DNA from: Pseudomonadota bacterium
Lineage (GTDB): Bacteria > Pseudomonadota > Gammaproteobacteria > Ga0077536
Assembly: GCA_016719885.1 (NCBI GenBank)
Contig: JADJYF010000019.1
Span: 1 to 64,000 of the forward strand
Direction: 5' to 3'
DNA: 64,000 nucleotides
Part shown: piece by piece, positions 36,089-45,061 of the stretch
How the letters are laid out: each line of letters begins with the position of its first letter
How positions within the stretch are numbered: position 1 is the stretch's first letter
Notes under the pieces: generated by a model
The model's database searches: none
What the model saw: the letters and a program-made list of their open reading frames with translations, nothing else
What the model was told of the DNA's origin: nothing
Translations under genes and position numbers: made by a program

Positions 36089-36990
36089 AAATCGGCATTC
36101 TCTCGCGCAATCCCAAGCTCTATTCCACGCGACGGCTGGTGGAAGCGGCACGTGCGCGCGGCCACTCGGTGCGGGTCATCGACGTGCTGCGTTGTTACAT
36201 GGACATCACCTCCCACAACCCGACCATCCATTACAAGGACGAAGAACTCACCGAGTTCGACGCCGTGATCCCGCGTATCGGCGCCTCGGTCACCTATTAC
36301 GGCACGGCGGTGGTGCGGCAGTTCGAGATGATGGGCACTTTTTCGGTCAACGAGTCGGTGGCCATCAGCCGCTCGCGCGACAAGCTGCGCTCGCTGCAAT
36401 TACTGTCGCGCGAGGGGCTCGGCCTGCCGATCACGACCTTCGCGCACTCGCTGGACGACGTCGACGGCCTCATCGACGAGGTCGGCGGCGCGCCGCTGGT
36501 GATCAAGGTGCTGGAAGGCACCCAGGGCCTGGGCGTGGTGCTGGCCGAGACCAAGAACGCGGCGAAGAGCGTGATCGAGGCCTTCATGGGCCTCGACGCC
36601 AACATCCTCGTGCAGGAGTTCATCAAGGAATCCGCCGGCTGCGACATTCGTTGCCTGGTGGTCGGCGGCGAGGTGGTGGCGGCCATGCAGCGCTCGGGGG
36701 CGCCCGGCGAATTCCGCTCCAACCTGCATCGCGGCGGCGCAGCAAGCGCGGTCGAGATCACGCCCGACGAGCGCTCCACCGCCGAGCGCGCCGCCAATAC
36801 CCTCGGCCTCAACGTGTGCGGCGTGGATCTGCTGCGCTCCAATCACGGGCCGGTGATCATGGAGGTCAATTCCTCGCCCGGCCTGAAGGGCATCGAGCAG
36901 GTGTCGGGCAAGGACATCGCCGGCATGATCATCGGCTTCCTCGAAGGGCAGGGCGCCGGCTCCACCACCCGTACGCGTGGACGGGGCTGA
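36085..36990 (+). CDS. rimK: Ribosomal protein S6-L-glutamate ligase family ATP-grasp protein RimK
   Basis: 301 aa. ATP-grasp ligase that adds glutamate residues to the C-terminus of ribosomal protein S6. Visible: N-terminal Rossmann-like M-K-I-G-I-L-S-R-N-P, the R-I-G-A-S-V-T-Y-Y-G-T motif, the ATP-grasp loop G-T-Q-G-L-G-V-V-L-A-E and the metal-binding M-E-V-N-S-S-P-G-L-K-G. The length equals E. coli RimK closely. It overlaps the upstream RimB-like gene by four bases and is followed five bases later by an aspartoacylase-type gene. Confidence 0.92.
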   Translation: MKIGILSRNPKLYSTRRLVEAARARGHSVRVIDVLRCYMDITSHNPTIHYKDEELTEFDAVIPRIGASVTYYGTAVVRQFEMMGTFSVNESVAISRSRDKLRSLQLLSREGLGLPITTFAHSLDDVDGLIDEVGGAPLVIKVLEGTQGLGVVLAETKNAAKSVIEAFMGLDANILVQEFIKESAGCDIRCLVVGGEVVAAMQRSGAPGEFRSNLHRGGAASAVEITPDERSTAERAANTLGLNVCGVDLLRSNHGPVIMEVNSSPGLKGIEQVSGKDIAGMIIGFLEGQGAGSTTRTRGRG

Positions 36991-36994
36991 GTCC

Positions 36995-38047
36995 ATGACG
37001 GCCGCGCCGCTGTTGATCGCCGGCACCCATGTCAGCGCCGGCACGCGCGTCAAAATCGAGTTTCCGCTCGCTGACCTGTATACCTACGGCCCGCTCTCGA
37101 TGCCCATCGAAGTGGTGCGTGGACGCCAGGACGGCCCCACCGTGTTCGTGTCCGCCGCCATCCACGGCGACGAGATCAACGGCATCGAGATCATCCATCG
37201 CCTGCTGCGCCAGCACACCACCTTGCGCCAGCTGCGCGGCACCTTGATCTGCATACCGATAGTCAACGTGTTCGGCTTCATCAACCAGACCCGTTACCTG
37301 CCCGACGGCCGCGATCTGAACCGGTCTTTTCCCGGCTCCGAGCGCGGCTCCCTGACCTCGCGGGTCGCGCACCTGTTCCTGCGCGAGATTGCCGCGCGCT
37401 GCGACTACGGCATCGATCTGCACACCGCCGCGGCGCATCGCAACAACCTGCCGCACATACGCGCCAATCTCGACGACAAGGAGACGCTGCGCATCGCGCG
37501 CAGCTTCCAGGTGCCGGTGCTGCTCAATTCCAACACGCGCGACGGTTCGCTGCGCCAGGCGGCCGGCGAACTGGGGGTCAAGGTGGTGCTGTTCGAGGGC
37601 GGCGAGCGCCTGCGCTTCAACGAACACGTGATCCGCATCGGTCTCGACGGCGTCATCAATGCACTGCGCACGCTCGGCATGTTGCCGGCGCGCGCCGCGC
37701 GCGAAGCGCTGGCCAAGCCGGTGGTGGCGCGCCATACGCGCTGGTTGCGCGCCGCGCGCAGCGGCATACATCGTATCGAAGTGAAGCTCGGCCAGCGCGT
37801 GCGGCGCGGCGACCGCCTGGGCGTGATCTCCGATCCTTTCGGCGCGGTCGAAGACGAGGTGCGCTCGGAACTCGATGGCATCGTCATCGGCCAGACCAGC
37901 CTGCCGCTGATCAACGAAGGTGACGCCTTGTTCCACCTCGCGCGCTTCGATCGCCTGAGCGCCGCCGAACGCGCCATGCAGGGCAAGCGCGGCCTGATCG
38001 ATCTCGCCGATACCCAGCCGCCCGACGTCGAACCGCCGACCTATTGA
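36995..38047 (+). CDS. Succinylglutamate desuccinylase/aspartoacylase-family protein
   Basis: 350 aa. Zinc-dependent M14-like family (PF24827/PF04952). Ligand and active-site motifs are S-A-A-I-H-G-D-E-I-N-G, D-L-N-R-S-F-P-G-S-E and Y-G-I-D-L-H-T-A. The C-terminal half has a biotin-carrier-like beta domain (I-E-V-K-L-G-Q-R-V-R-R-G-D-R-L-G). It directly follows rimK (5-base gap); such RimK-linked members are suggested to process the glutamate tails or a related N-acyl amino acid. That role is inferred from context. The ATG at 36995 fits better than that at 36977, which overlaps rimK. Confidence 0.85.
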   Translation: MTAAPLLIAGTHVSAGTRVKIEFPLADLYTYGPLSMPIEVVRGRQDGPTVFVSAAIHGDEINGIEIIHRLLRQHTTLRQLRGTLICIPIVNVFGFINQTRYLPDGRDLNRSFPGSERGSLTSRVAHLFLREIAARCDYGIDLHTAAAHRNNLPHIRANLDDKETLRIARSFQVPVLLNSNTRDGSLRQAAGELGVKVVLFEGGERLRFNEHVIRIGLDGVINALRTLGMLPARAAREALAKPVVARHTRWLRAARSGIHRIEVKLGQRVRRGDRLGVISDPFGAVEDEVRSELDGIVIGQTSLPLINEGDALFHLARFDRLSAAERAMQGKRGLIDLADTQPPDVEPPTY

Positions 38048-38205
38048 TCTCGCCCAACAGGCGCGAGCGCAGCGCTCCGCGGCGGCCCGAGTCGCGCGAT
38101 ATGGCACTGCACAATTGATGCTGATCACTTGTCGCGCGATGCCTCGCGCGCCGATGATTCGAAGCGGCTCCGCACACGCCTTGGAGCGGTTGCGCGCCCG
38201 GTAAC

Positions 38206-38276
38206 TATAAAGTCTAATTGGTACCGAATAAGCATCTGCCTACATTGATCGGGTGTGTTGCCTCACACCTGCTTAT
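38206..38276 (+). promoter_or_regulatory. Leader with nested inverted repeats upstream of the carboxylase operon
   Basis: TATAAA at 38206-38211 is a fair -10 with only a weak upstream TTGGAG (19-base spacing). Downstream are inverted repeats ATAAGCA (38228-38234)/TGCTTAT (38270-38276) and, inside, GGTGTG/CACACC (38252-38257, 38264-38269). They could form a leader hairpin or operator. The whole 293-bp gap before the operon holds no other recognised feature. Confidence 0.35.
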
Positions 38277-38340
38277 CGCCTTATCGACGGCCTGGCAGCA
38301 CGACACTGCATCGCTTTTTTTGGGGAGGAATGCGCACGCC

Positions 38341-40266
38341 ATGGGCATCTTGGTCAACATCGACAACGGTGGCACTTTCACCGATGTCTGTATCAGTGAC
38401 GGAAACAAGGTCGTGCACGCGAAGTCGCCGACCACGCCCCACGATCTGACGCAGTGTTTTCTGGAAGTACTGAAGCGCGGCTCGCGCGAATTGTTCGGCG
38501 AGGACGACGCGGCGCGCCTGATCCGCGAAGCCGATTGCCTGCGCTATTCGACCACCTCCGGCACCAATGCCGTGGTCGAGCACAAGGGCACGGCGGTGGC
38601 GCTGCTGGTCGATGCCGGGCAGGAACAGAGCGTGTACGGCGCCATCTCCAGCCTTGGTGACAACTCGCTGTGGAACGCGATGGTGCCGCAGGCGCCGGTC
38701 GGCATCAAAGTCGGCAAGGATGGCGCCATCGACGCCGGCGAGCTGACTTCCATCATCAACCAGCTGCTGGCCCAGGGCGCGCTGCGCCTGGTGGTGGCCC
38801 TGTCCTCGGAGGCCGCGGAACAGAACATCAAGTCGGCGCTGCTCGATCGCTATCCGCGCCACCTGTTGGGCGCCATCCCGTTCCTGATCTCGTCGGAACT
38901 GGCGCAGGATTCCAACCTTGCCCGGCGCACCGTCACGGCGGTGGTCAATTCCTACCTGCATCCCGGCATGGAGCACTTTCTGTACGGCGCGGAAAACATC
39001 TGCAAGGAGCAGCATCTGCGCCGTCCGCTGCTGATTTTCCGTAACGATGGCGATTCGGCGCGCGTGGCCAAGACCACCGCCATCAAGACCTGGGGCTCCG
39101 GCCCGCGCGGCGGCCTGGAAGGTTCGCTGGCCTACGCCCGTCATTACGACCTGGACGCGGTGGTGGCGATGGACGTGGGCGGTACCACCACCGATATCTC
39201 GGTGGTGCTGGACAAGACCGTCAAGCAGCTCGCCTACGGCGAAATCGAAGGCGCGGCGACCTCCTTCGCGCTGCCCACCATCCACAGTTTCGGCGTTGGC
39301 GGCAGCTCGGTGCTGCGTGTCGCCAATGGCGCCATCACCATCGGCCCCGACTCGGTCGGCGCCGCGCCCGGGCCGGCCTGTTTCGGCCGTGGCGGCACTT
39401 CGGCGACGCTGACCGACGCCCTGCTGGTGGCCGGTGTGCTCGACCCCAACAAGTACCTCGGCGGCGAACTGGTGCTGGACCGCGCGCGCGCCGAACAGGC
39501 CATCCGCACCCACATCGCCGAACCGCTCAAGGTCGAGCTCGAGCAGGCGGTGGCGGCCATCATCAGCGCGTTCCAGGCGACCGCCGGTCGCCACGTCAGC
39601 GATGCCGTCAAGGCCTCGGGGCGCGACCCGGCCAAGGCCGTATTGCTCGCTTTCGGCGGCGGCGGTCCGATCATCGCGTCGGGTATCGCCAGCGCGGCGG
39701 GCATGAAGCGCGTGCTCATTCCGCGCCTGTCGTCGGTGTTTTCGGCTTTCGGCATCGGTTTCAGCCATCTCGCCCATGAATACCAGGCGCCGGTTGCAGC
39801 CAATGGCGATATCTCGGCGGTGCGCAGCGACCTGCGCCGGCGCGTCGAACGCGACATGTACGGCGAAGGCGTGGACCCGGCCAAGTGCCGTTACGACGTG
39901 ACGCTGTGGGCGGCGGCCGGCGAGTTCGCGGTCGAGCGTCCCCAGAGTGGCGACACGGCCAGCGTCGGCGCCGGTGAAAGCGACCCGCGTCTGACGGTGC
40001 GCGCGATCTTCGAATTGCCCACCACCCAACTGCTGGCCGACACCGTGAAGAGCTACAACGCGGTCAAGGGCGGCGCCACGGTCGACATCAACCTCGATGG
40101 CAAAGGCGCGGTGAAACTCGCGCTGGTCGAGGACACGGCGCTCAAGCCGGGTGATGAAGTGACCGGGCCGGCGCTGGTCCGCGGCAGTTACCTGACCTGC
40201 GTGGTCGCCGCCGACTGGCGCCTGCGTGTTTCGAGCAATGGCGATCTCTTCGTCGAGAGCAAGTAA
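38341..40266 (+). CDS. Hydantoinase A/oxoprolinase-family subunit of an acetophenone-carboxylase-type enzyme (alpha-like)
   Basis: 641 aa (~68 kDa), comparable to the ~70-kDa alpha subunit reported for acetophenone carboxylase. It has the ASKHA phosphate-1 loop N-I-D-N-G-G-T-F-T-D at the N-terminus, phosphate-2 A-M-D-V-G-G-T-T-T-D-I-S near residue 278 and the adenosine motif L-A-F-G-G-G-G-P-I-I. Such subunits phosphorylate bicarbonate or the ketone enol using ATP. The ATG at 38341 fits the conserved start; the frame is open upstream without conserved sequence. It is first in a five-gene operon. Confidence 0.85.
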   Translation: MGILVNIDNGGTFTDVCISDGNKVVHAKSPTTPHDLTQCFLEVLKRGSRELFGEDDAARLIREADCLRYSTTSGTNAVVEHKGTAVALLVDAGQEQSVYGAISSLGDNSLWNAMVPQAPVGIKVGKDGAIDAGELTSIINQLLAQGALRLVVALSSEAAEQNIKSALLDRYPRHLLGAIPFLISSELAQDSNLARRTVTAVVNSYLHPGMEHFLYGAENICKEQHLRRPLLIFRNDGDSARVAKTTAIKTWGSGPRGGLEGSLAYARHYDLDAVVAMDVGGTTTDISVVLDKTVKQLAYGEIEGAATSFALPTIHSFGVGGSSVLRVANGAITIGPDSVGAAPGPACFGRGGTSATLTDALLVAGVLDPNKYLGGELVLDRARAEQAIRTHIAEPLKVELEQAVAAIISAFQATAGRHVSDAVKASGRDPAKAVLLAFGGGGPIIASGIASAAGMKRVLIPRLSSVFSAFGIGFSHLAHEYQAPVAANGDISAVRSDLRRRVERDMYGEGVDPAKCRYDVTLWAAAGEFAVERPQSGDTASVGAGESDPRLTVRAIFELPTTQLLADTVKSYNAVKGGATVDINLDGKGAVKLALVEDTALKPGDEVTGPALVRGSYLTCVVAADWRLRVSSNGDLFVESK

Positions 40267-40268
40267 TC

Positions 40269-40640
40269 ATGGCCAAGCACTCCGTCGCAATCACCGAATA
40301 TCTCGAGATCGACCTGGACGCCGAGCGCTGGCACTGCCGGCGCTGCGGCCATGACATCGGCTCGGCCCGTTCACCTTATAAAGAAGGCTTGCTGGTCTAC
40401 GAGCGCGACCCGCGCGAGATCCATCGGCCGATACTCGACCCGGAAAAATACGAGTTTACCTACGCGCCCGATCCGAGCTGGTGCCGCATCATCGAGTTCT
40501 ACTGCCCGAGCTGCGGCACGATGATGGAAAACGAATATCTGCCACCGGGCCATCCTTTGACCAACGATATCGAACTCGACATCGACAAGTTGAAGCAACG
40601 TCACGCACAAGGGGAGGGGAAGAGCGATGCGGCGGGTTAG
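40269..40640 (+). CDS. Small zinc-ribbon subunit, acetone-carboxylase gamma-like (Apc beta-like)
   Basis: 123 aa (~14 kDa), near the 15-kDa beta subunit of acetophenone carboxylase and shorter than the ~168-aa acetone carboxylase gamma subunit. Two Cys pairs (C-R-R-C-G near residue 23 and C-P-S-C-G near 79) can bind one Zn. The start follows the previous stop by two bases and the end overlaps the next gene by 14 bases, so the operon is tightly coupled. Confidence 0.8.
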   Translation: MAKHSVAITEYLEIDLDAERWHCRRCGHDIGSARSPYKEGLLVYERDPREIHRPILDPEKYEFTYAPDPSWCRIIEFYCPSCGTMMENEYLPPGHPLTNDIELDIDKLKQRHAQGEGKSDAAG

Positions 40641-42753
40641 TGTTGATATCGGCGGAACGTTTACCGATTGCTTTCTCGCCTACGACGGCAAGTACATCGA
40701 AGCGAAGGCGCTTACCACCCATCACAACCTCGCCTCGGGCTTCATGGAAGCGCTGGGCAATGCCTGTGGTGAATTGAACCTGTCGGTGCGCGACGTGCTG
40801 TCGTCGGTGGACGCCGTGCGCTACGCCACCACCCTCGGCACCAACGCGCTGATCGAGCGCAACGGTCCGCGCGTCGGCCTGGTGACGACCGCCGGCTACG
40901 AATCCTCGGTGCCGTTGATGCGTGCCCGCGGTTATGGCGATGGTCTCGACCATGCGGGCCAGACCGACCTGCCGGGCGCCGATCGGCCGGTGCCGCTGGT
41001 GCCGATCCCGATGATCGTCGGCATCAAGGAGCGCATCGATTACAAGGGCGCGGTGTGCATGACGGTCGACGACGAGGACGTGCGCAAGGCGGTGCGCAAG
41101 CTGGTCGACCAGGGTTGCCAGGCGTTCGTGGTGGCGCTGGTCAACGCGGTGGTCAACCCGTCCCACGAAAAGGAAGTCGAGCGCATCATTCTCAGCGAGT
41201 ACCCGACCCACGTGCTGGGCGCGCTGCCGATCGTGCTGTCGCATCGCGTGGCCGGTCGCAAGGCCGAATACTCGCGCACCATGTCGGCGATCCTGGATGC
41301 CTACCTGCACGACCAGATGTATCACGGCATGTCGACCTTGGAAGTCGCACTGCGCGCCAACGGTTATGCGCGGCCCATGCTGCTGGTGCACAACACCTCG
41401 GGCATGGCGCAGTTGAATTCCACCCACTCGCTGCAGACCATCCATTCCGGCCCGGTCGCAGGTCTCGAAGCCACCGGCTATCTCGCCGGGCAGTTCAAGG
41501 AACCGAACGTCATCGCCACCGACATGGGCGGCACCTCGTTCGACATCGGTCTCGTGACGTCCGACGGCGTGAAGTTCTACGACTTCAACCCGGTCATCGA
41601 CCGCTGGCTGGTGTCGACGCCGATGACCTATTTGCACACGCTCGGCGCCGGTGGCGGTTCCATCGCGCGCTACGACCGGCTGTGGGGTGCGGTCGAAGTG
41701 GGGCCGGATTCCGCCGGCTCCGACCCGGGCCCGGCCTGCTACGCGCGGGGCGGCAAGCTGCCGACCACCACCGACGCGAATCTCGTGCTCGGCTATCTCG
41801 ACGAAGAGAACTACGCGGGCGGCACCATCAAGCTCAACCGGCGACGCGCCGAGCGCGCGATTGAAGAATACGTGGCCAAGCCCGCGGGGCTGTCCTTGAT
41901 CGACGCGGCCAAGGCCATCAAGCGCAAGGTCGATGCCAACATGGCGTCGGCGATTTTCAAGGAAGTCGCGGTCAAGGGTTACAACCCCAAGGACTTCGTC
42001 ATCCTTTCCTATGGCGGCGGCGGCCCGATCCATGCCTGCGGCTATGCTTCCGAGATCGGCGTGGCCAAGGTGCTGATTCCGCCGTTCAGCTCGGTGTTCT
42101 CGGCGCTGGGTGCCGGCAACATGAACCAGTTGCACATCCACGAGAAGTCGCTGTACCTGATGCTGTACGACGCGACTTTCCGCACCGTGCTGTCGGACTA
42201 CACCACGTTCAACGAAACCGTGACCGAGCTCGAAGAGCGCGGCCGCGAGGATCTCATTCGCCAGAACGTGCCGGTGGACAAGATCCGGACGCGCGTCGAA
42301 CTGGACATGCGCTACGGCAACCAGCTCGCGCAGATCAGCGTCACCAGCCCGATAGCGCGTCTGTCGACTGAGCACGACATCATCACGCTGCTCGACCGCT
42401 TCAGTAACAACTATGCCCAGCGCTTCGGCGAAGGCAGCCAGGCGCCGGAGGCGGGCGTGCGCATCAACGTGATCCGCGTGGTGTCCTACGTCGAACACGA
42501 CAAGCTGAGCTTGCAGCGCTCGACCGCATCTGACGCCACCAAACCGGTGGCGCGCAGCGAGCGGCCCTGCCATTTCCCGCAGCTGGCCGAACCGATGATG
42601 ACGCCGGTCTACGATCACACGGCGGTCACCGACGGCATGACGGTGCCTGGCCCGGCCTTGATCGAAACGCCGCGCACGACCTACCTGGTCGAACCCGGCT
42701 GGACCTTGACCATGGGGCTGCTCGGCTCCGCGGTCATGGTCAAGAACGCTTGA
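40627..42753 (+). CDS. Second hydantoinase A/oxoprolinase-family subunit (Apc alpha'-like)
   Basis: 708 aa (~77 kDa). Phosphate-1 V-D-I-G-G-T-F-T-D at residues 6-14, phosphate-2 A-T-D-M-G-G-T-S-F-D near residue 300 and the adenosine motif L-S-Y-G-G-G-G-P-I-H mark an ATP-binding ASKHA subunit distinct from the first. Two different HyuA-type subunits in one operon are the hallmark of acetophenone carboxylase; acetone carboxylase has one. The subunit may be the second, possibly differently specialised, ATP site of the complex. Confidence 0.87.
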   Translation: MRRVSVDIGGTFTDCFLAYDGKYIEAKALTTHHNLASGFMEALGNACGELNLSVRDVLSSVDAVRYATTLGTNALIERNGPRVGLVTTAGYESSVPLMRARGYGDGLDHAGQTDLPGADRPVPLVPIPMIVGIKERIDYKGAVCMTVDDEDVRKAVRKLVDQGCQAFVVALVNAVVNPSHEKEVERIILSEYPTHVLGALPIVLSHRVAGRKAEYSRTMSAILDAYLHDQMYHGMSTLEVALRANGYARPMLLVHNTSGMAQLNSTHSLQTIHSGPVAGLEATGYLAGQFKEPNVIATDMGGTSFDIGLVTSDGVKFYDFNPVIDRWLVSTPMTYLHTLGAGGGSIARYDRLWGAVEVGPDSAGSDPGPACYARGGKLPTTTDANLVLGYLDEENYAGGTIKLNRRRAERAIEEYVAKPAGLSLIDAAKAIKRKVDANMASAIFKEVAVKGYNPKDFVILSYGGGGPIHACGYASEIGVAKVLIPPFSSVFSALGAGNMNQLHIHEKSLYLMLYDATFRTVLSDYTTFNETVTELEERGREDLIRQNVPVDKIRTRVELDMRYGNQLAQISVTSPIARLSTEHDIITLLDRFSNNYAQRFGEGSQAPEAGVRINVIRVVSYVEHDKLSLQRSTASDATKPVARSERPCHFPQLAEPMMTPVYDHTAVTDGMTVPGPALIETPRTTYLVEPGWTLTMGLLGSAVMVKNA

Positions 42754-42786
42754 AACAACTGAAGGTCCCGCGCGGGAGGATTTGAC

Positions 42787-45021
42787 ATGGGTGGCGATAA
42801 GGAAAAATCAGTCATCGAGAAATTTCTCGAAGACAACGTACTTTTTCTCGGCCCCGATCCGGAGATCATGGAAAGCCACAAGATGGCGCCAATCTCGGAA
42901 CGTGAAGAAAAGGCGATGGCGAGCTTCAGCAATGCCGACCAGATCAACCTGGTACGACACAAGCTGCAGACCGCCTGCAACGAATCGTTCGACATGGTCG
43001 AGCAGATGGGCGCGGCGCCCGGCGCCAAGTGGGGCGACTTGATTTCAGGCGTGTGGACCATGCATGGTGACCTTGCCATGGCCTCCATGGGCGGCGTGCT
43101 GATCTTCTCGGTGCTGACCCAGCACCCGGTGAAGTTCATCCTGAAGTACTGGAAGGATGATCCGACGGTCGGCATCCGTCCCGGCGACATCTTCATGCAC
43201 AACGATGCGCGCTACGGCAACATCCACAACACCGACCAGAGCCTGATCATCCCGGTCTTCCACGAGGGCGAACTGATCTGCTTCACCGGCGCCATCGTGC
43301 ACGAAGGCGAGAACGGCGCCTGCGAGCCGGGCGGCATGCCGTCGGCGGCGGAATCGCCGTTCGATGAAGGTCTCAAGATGTCGCCGTTCAAGGTCGGCGA
43401 GAACTACGAGTTCCGCCGCGACATCATGACCTTCCTGCAGAACTCGGTGCGTGAGCCCAAGCTGCAGCTGGAAGGCATGAAGTCCAAGCTGTTCGCGGCC
43501 ATGCGCATGGAAGTGCGCGTGCGTGACGCGATTGCCGAGTACGGCGTCGACGCGGTGGTGGCGACCCTGCGCAAGACCCTGGTCGACACCGAACAGGAGA
43601 CCCGCCGTCGCCTGTCCACCTGGCCAGACGGCACGGTGCGCACCAACCTGTTCGCCGACGGCACGCTGCGCGAGAATTGTCTCATCAAGATCCGCTGCGA
43701 ACTCGAGAAGCGTGGCGATGAACTGATCATCGATTTCCGCGGCTCGTCGCCGGAATTCCTGAATCGCGCCAACAACACCGTGCTGGCGTCCTTGAAGGGC
43801 ATGCTGGCCCAGGAATTCCTGAGCTTCGTGTGGCCGGATCTGCCGCGCAACCAAGCAGTGTTCGCACCCATCAGTTTGAGAACCGACAAGCGCTCGACCC
43901 TGCACTGTTCGCCCGACGCGCCGAATGCGCAGAGCATGATGACCTTCTTCCCGAGCTTCACCGCCGTGCAAATCGGCGTGCCGAAGTTCCTGTATAGCGC
44001 CGGGCATCGCGCCACCGACGTCATCGCCGGCTGGTACAACATGATCGTCACCTTCCTCTACGGTGGCGTGAACCAGTATGGCGAACTGGTCGGCAACGTG
44101 TGCGCCGACCTCAATGGCATGGGCGGCGCGGCGCGCTGGAACCGCGACGGCGAACATTCCATCGCGCCGATCTTCGCGCCGATGGCGGACATCGGTGAGC
44201 AGGAGCTGATCGAGGAAGAAGTGCCGCTGATGAAAATCGTGCCGCACAAGCTGATGCGCGACGCCAACGGCTACGGCAAGTTCCGCGGCGGTCACGGCTA
44301 CCAGCAGATTGCGACCATGAAGGACAGCTCCATGTGGGGCTACATGTGCTGCTCCATCGGTTCGAAGTTTCCGTCCACCATGGGTATCTTCGGTGGTTAT
44401 GCGCCGGGCTGCTACCCGCTGTGCAAGGTCAAGGGCGTGAACGTCTTCGAAGAGATGCAGGACCATCGCGACCTGCTGCGCTTCACGGTCGAGGAGATCA
44501 TGAACGAGCGTCCCTTCAAGGGCGCCAAGTACTCGACCCATCACATGGGTCTGCAGCTCGAGTTCGCGCAGCCGGGCGAGCTGTACATGATCACCCAGGG
44601 TTCGGGCGGCGGCTACGGCGACGTGCTCGAGCGTGAGCCGGAAGCGGTGTCGCGCGAGTACCTCGACGACCTCATCTCCATGTACACCGTCACCAACATC
44701 TACCACGTGGTGCTTGACGCCGAGAGCGGCGCGGTGGATGTCGCGGCCACCACCGCCAAGCGCGACGCCGAGCGCGCCAAGCGCAAGAAGCTCGGTAAGC
44801 CGTATAAGGATTTCGTGAAATCCTGGGAGACCGAGCATCCGCCGGAAGGTGTGCCGTACTATGGTTCGTGGAAGGATCGCAGTCTCATCTACCGCGGTTC
44901 CAAGGACGATACCTGCCCGGCGGACAACATCGTGGCGGTGATGATGCGGGACCCGAAGGACGTGCGCATCGAGAAGCTCGAGGCCGAACTCGCGGCGGCT
45001 CGCGCCCAGTCCAAGAGCTGA
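42787..45021 (+). CDS. Hydantoinase B/oxoprolinase-family subunit (carboxylase core, Apc gamma-like)
   Basis: 744 aa (~83 kDa). HyuB-type subunit; it contains F-M-H-N-D-A-R-Y-G-N-I-H-N-T-D-Q and G-A-I-V-H-E-G-E-N-G-A-C-E-P-G, the acidic/His-rich metal-site region of this family, plus a Lys/Arg-rich C-terminal extension. In the related carboxylases this subunit receives the activated substrates and forms the C-C bond. A GGAGG-type ribosome-binding site (GGGAGGA, 42774-42780) precedes the ATG at 42787. Substrate specificity within ketones cannot be read from the sequence. Confidence 0.87.
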   Translation: MGGDKEKSVIEKFLEDNVLFLGPDPEIMESHKMAPISEREEKAMASFSNADQINLVRHKLQTACNESFDMVEQMGAAPGAKWGDLISGVWTMHGDLAMASMGGVLIFSVLTQHPVKFILKYWKDDPTVGIRPGDIFMHNDARYGNIHNTDQSLIIPVFHEGELICFTGAIVHEGENGACEPGGMPSAAESPFDEGLKMSPFKVGENYEFRRDIMTFLQNSVREPKLQLEGMKSKLFAAMRMEVRVRDAIAEYGVDAVVATLRKTLVDTEQETRRRLSTWPDGTVRTNLFADGTLRENCLIKIRCELEKRGDELIIDFRGSSPEFLNRANNTVLASLKGMLAQEFLSFVWPDLPRNQAVFAPISLRTDKRSTLHCSPDAPNAQSMMTFFPSFTAVQIGVPKFLYSAGHRATDVIAGWYNMIVTFLYGGVNQYGELVGNVCADLNGMGGAARWNRDGEHSIAPIFAPMADIGEQELIEEEVPLMKIVPHKLMRDANGYGKFRGGHGYQQIATMKDSSMWGYMCCSIGSKFPSTMGIFGGYAPGCYPLCKVKGVNVFEEMQDHRDLLRFTVEEIMNERPFKGAKYSTHHMGLQLEFAQPGELYMITQGSGGGYGDVLEREPEAVSREYLDDLISMYTVTNIYHVVLDAESGAVDVAATTAKRDAERAKRKKLGKPYKDFVKSWETEHPPEGVPYYGSWKDRSLIYRGSKDDTCPADNIVAVMMRDPKDVRIEKLEAELAAARAQSKS

Positions 45022-45061
45022 CACTGAAGCCGCCCGGCGTGGCGGCAAGGCGGAACGAGCT

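Noticed and set aside
38280..38320. Possible sigma-54 promoter (TGGCAGCACG...TGC)
   Set aside because: The GG-to-GC spacing is two bases too long for a sigma-54 site and there is no enhancer-binding protein gene nearby.
38281..45048. Long minus-strand frames opposite the carboxylase operon
   Set aside because: They run antisense to conserved HyuA/HyuB genes and have no recognisable motifs.
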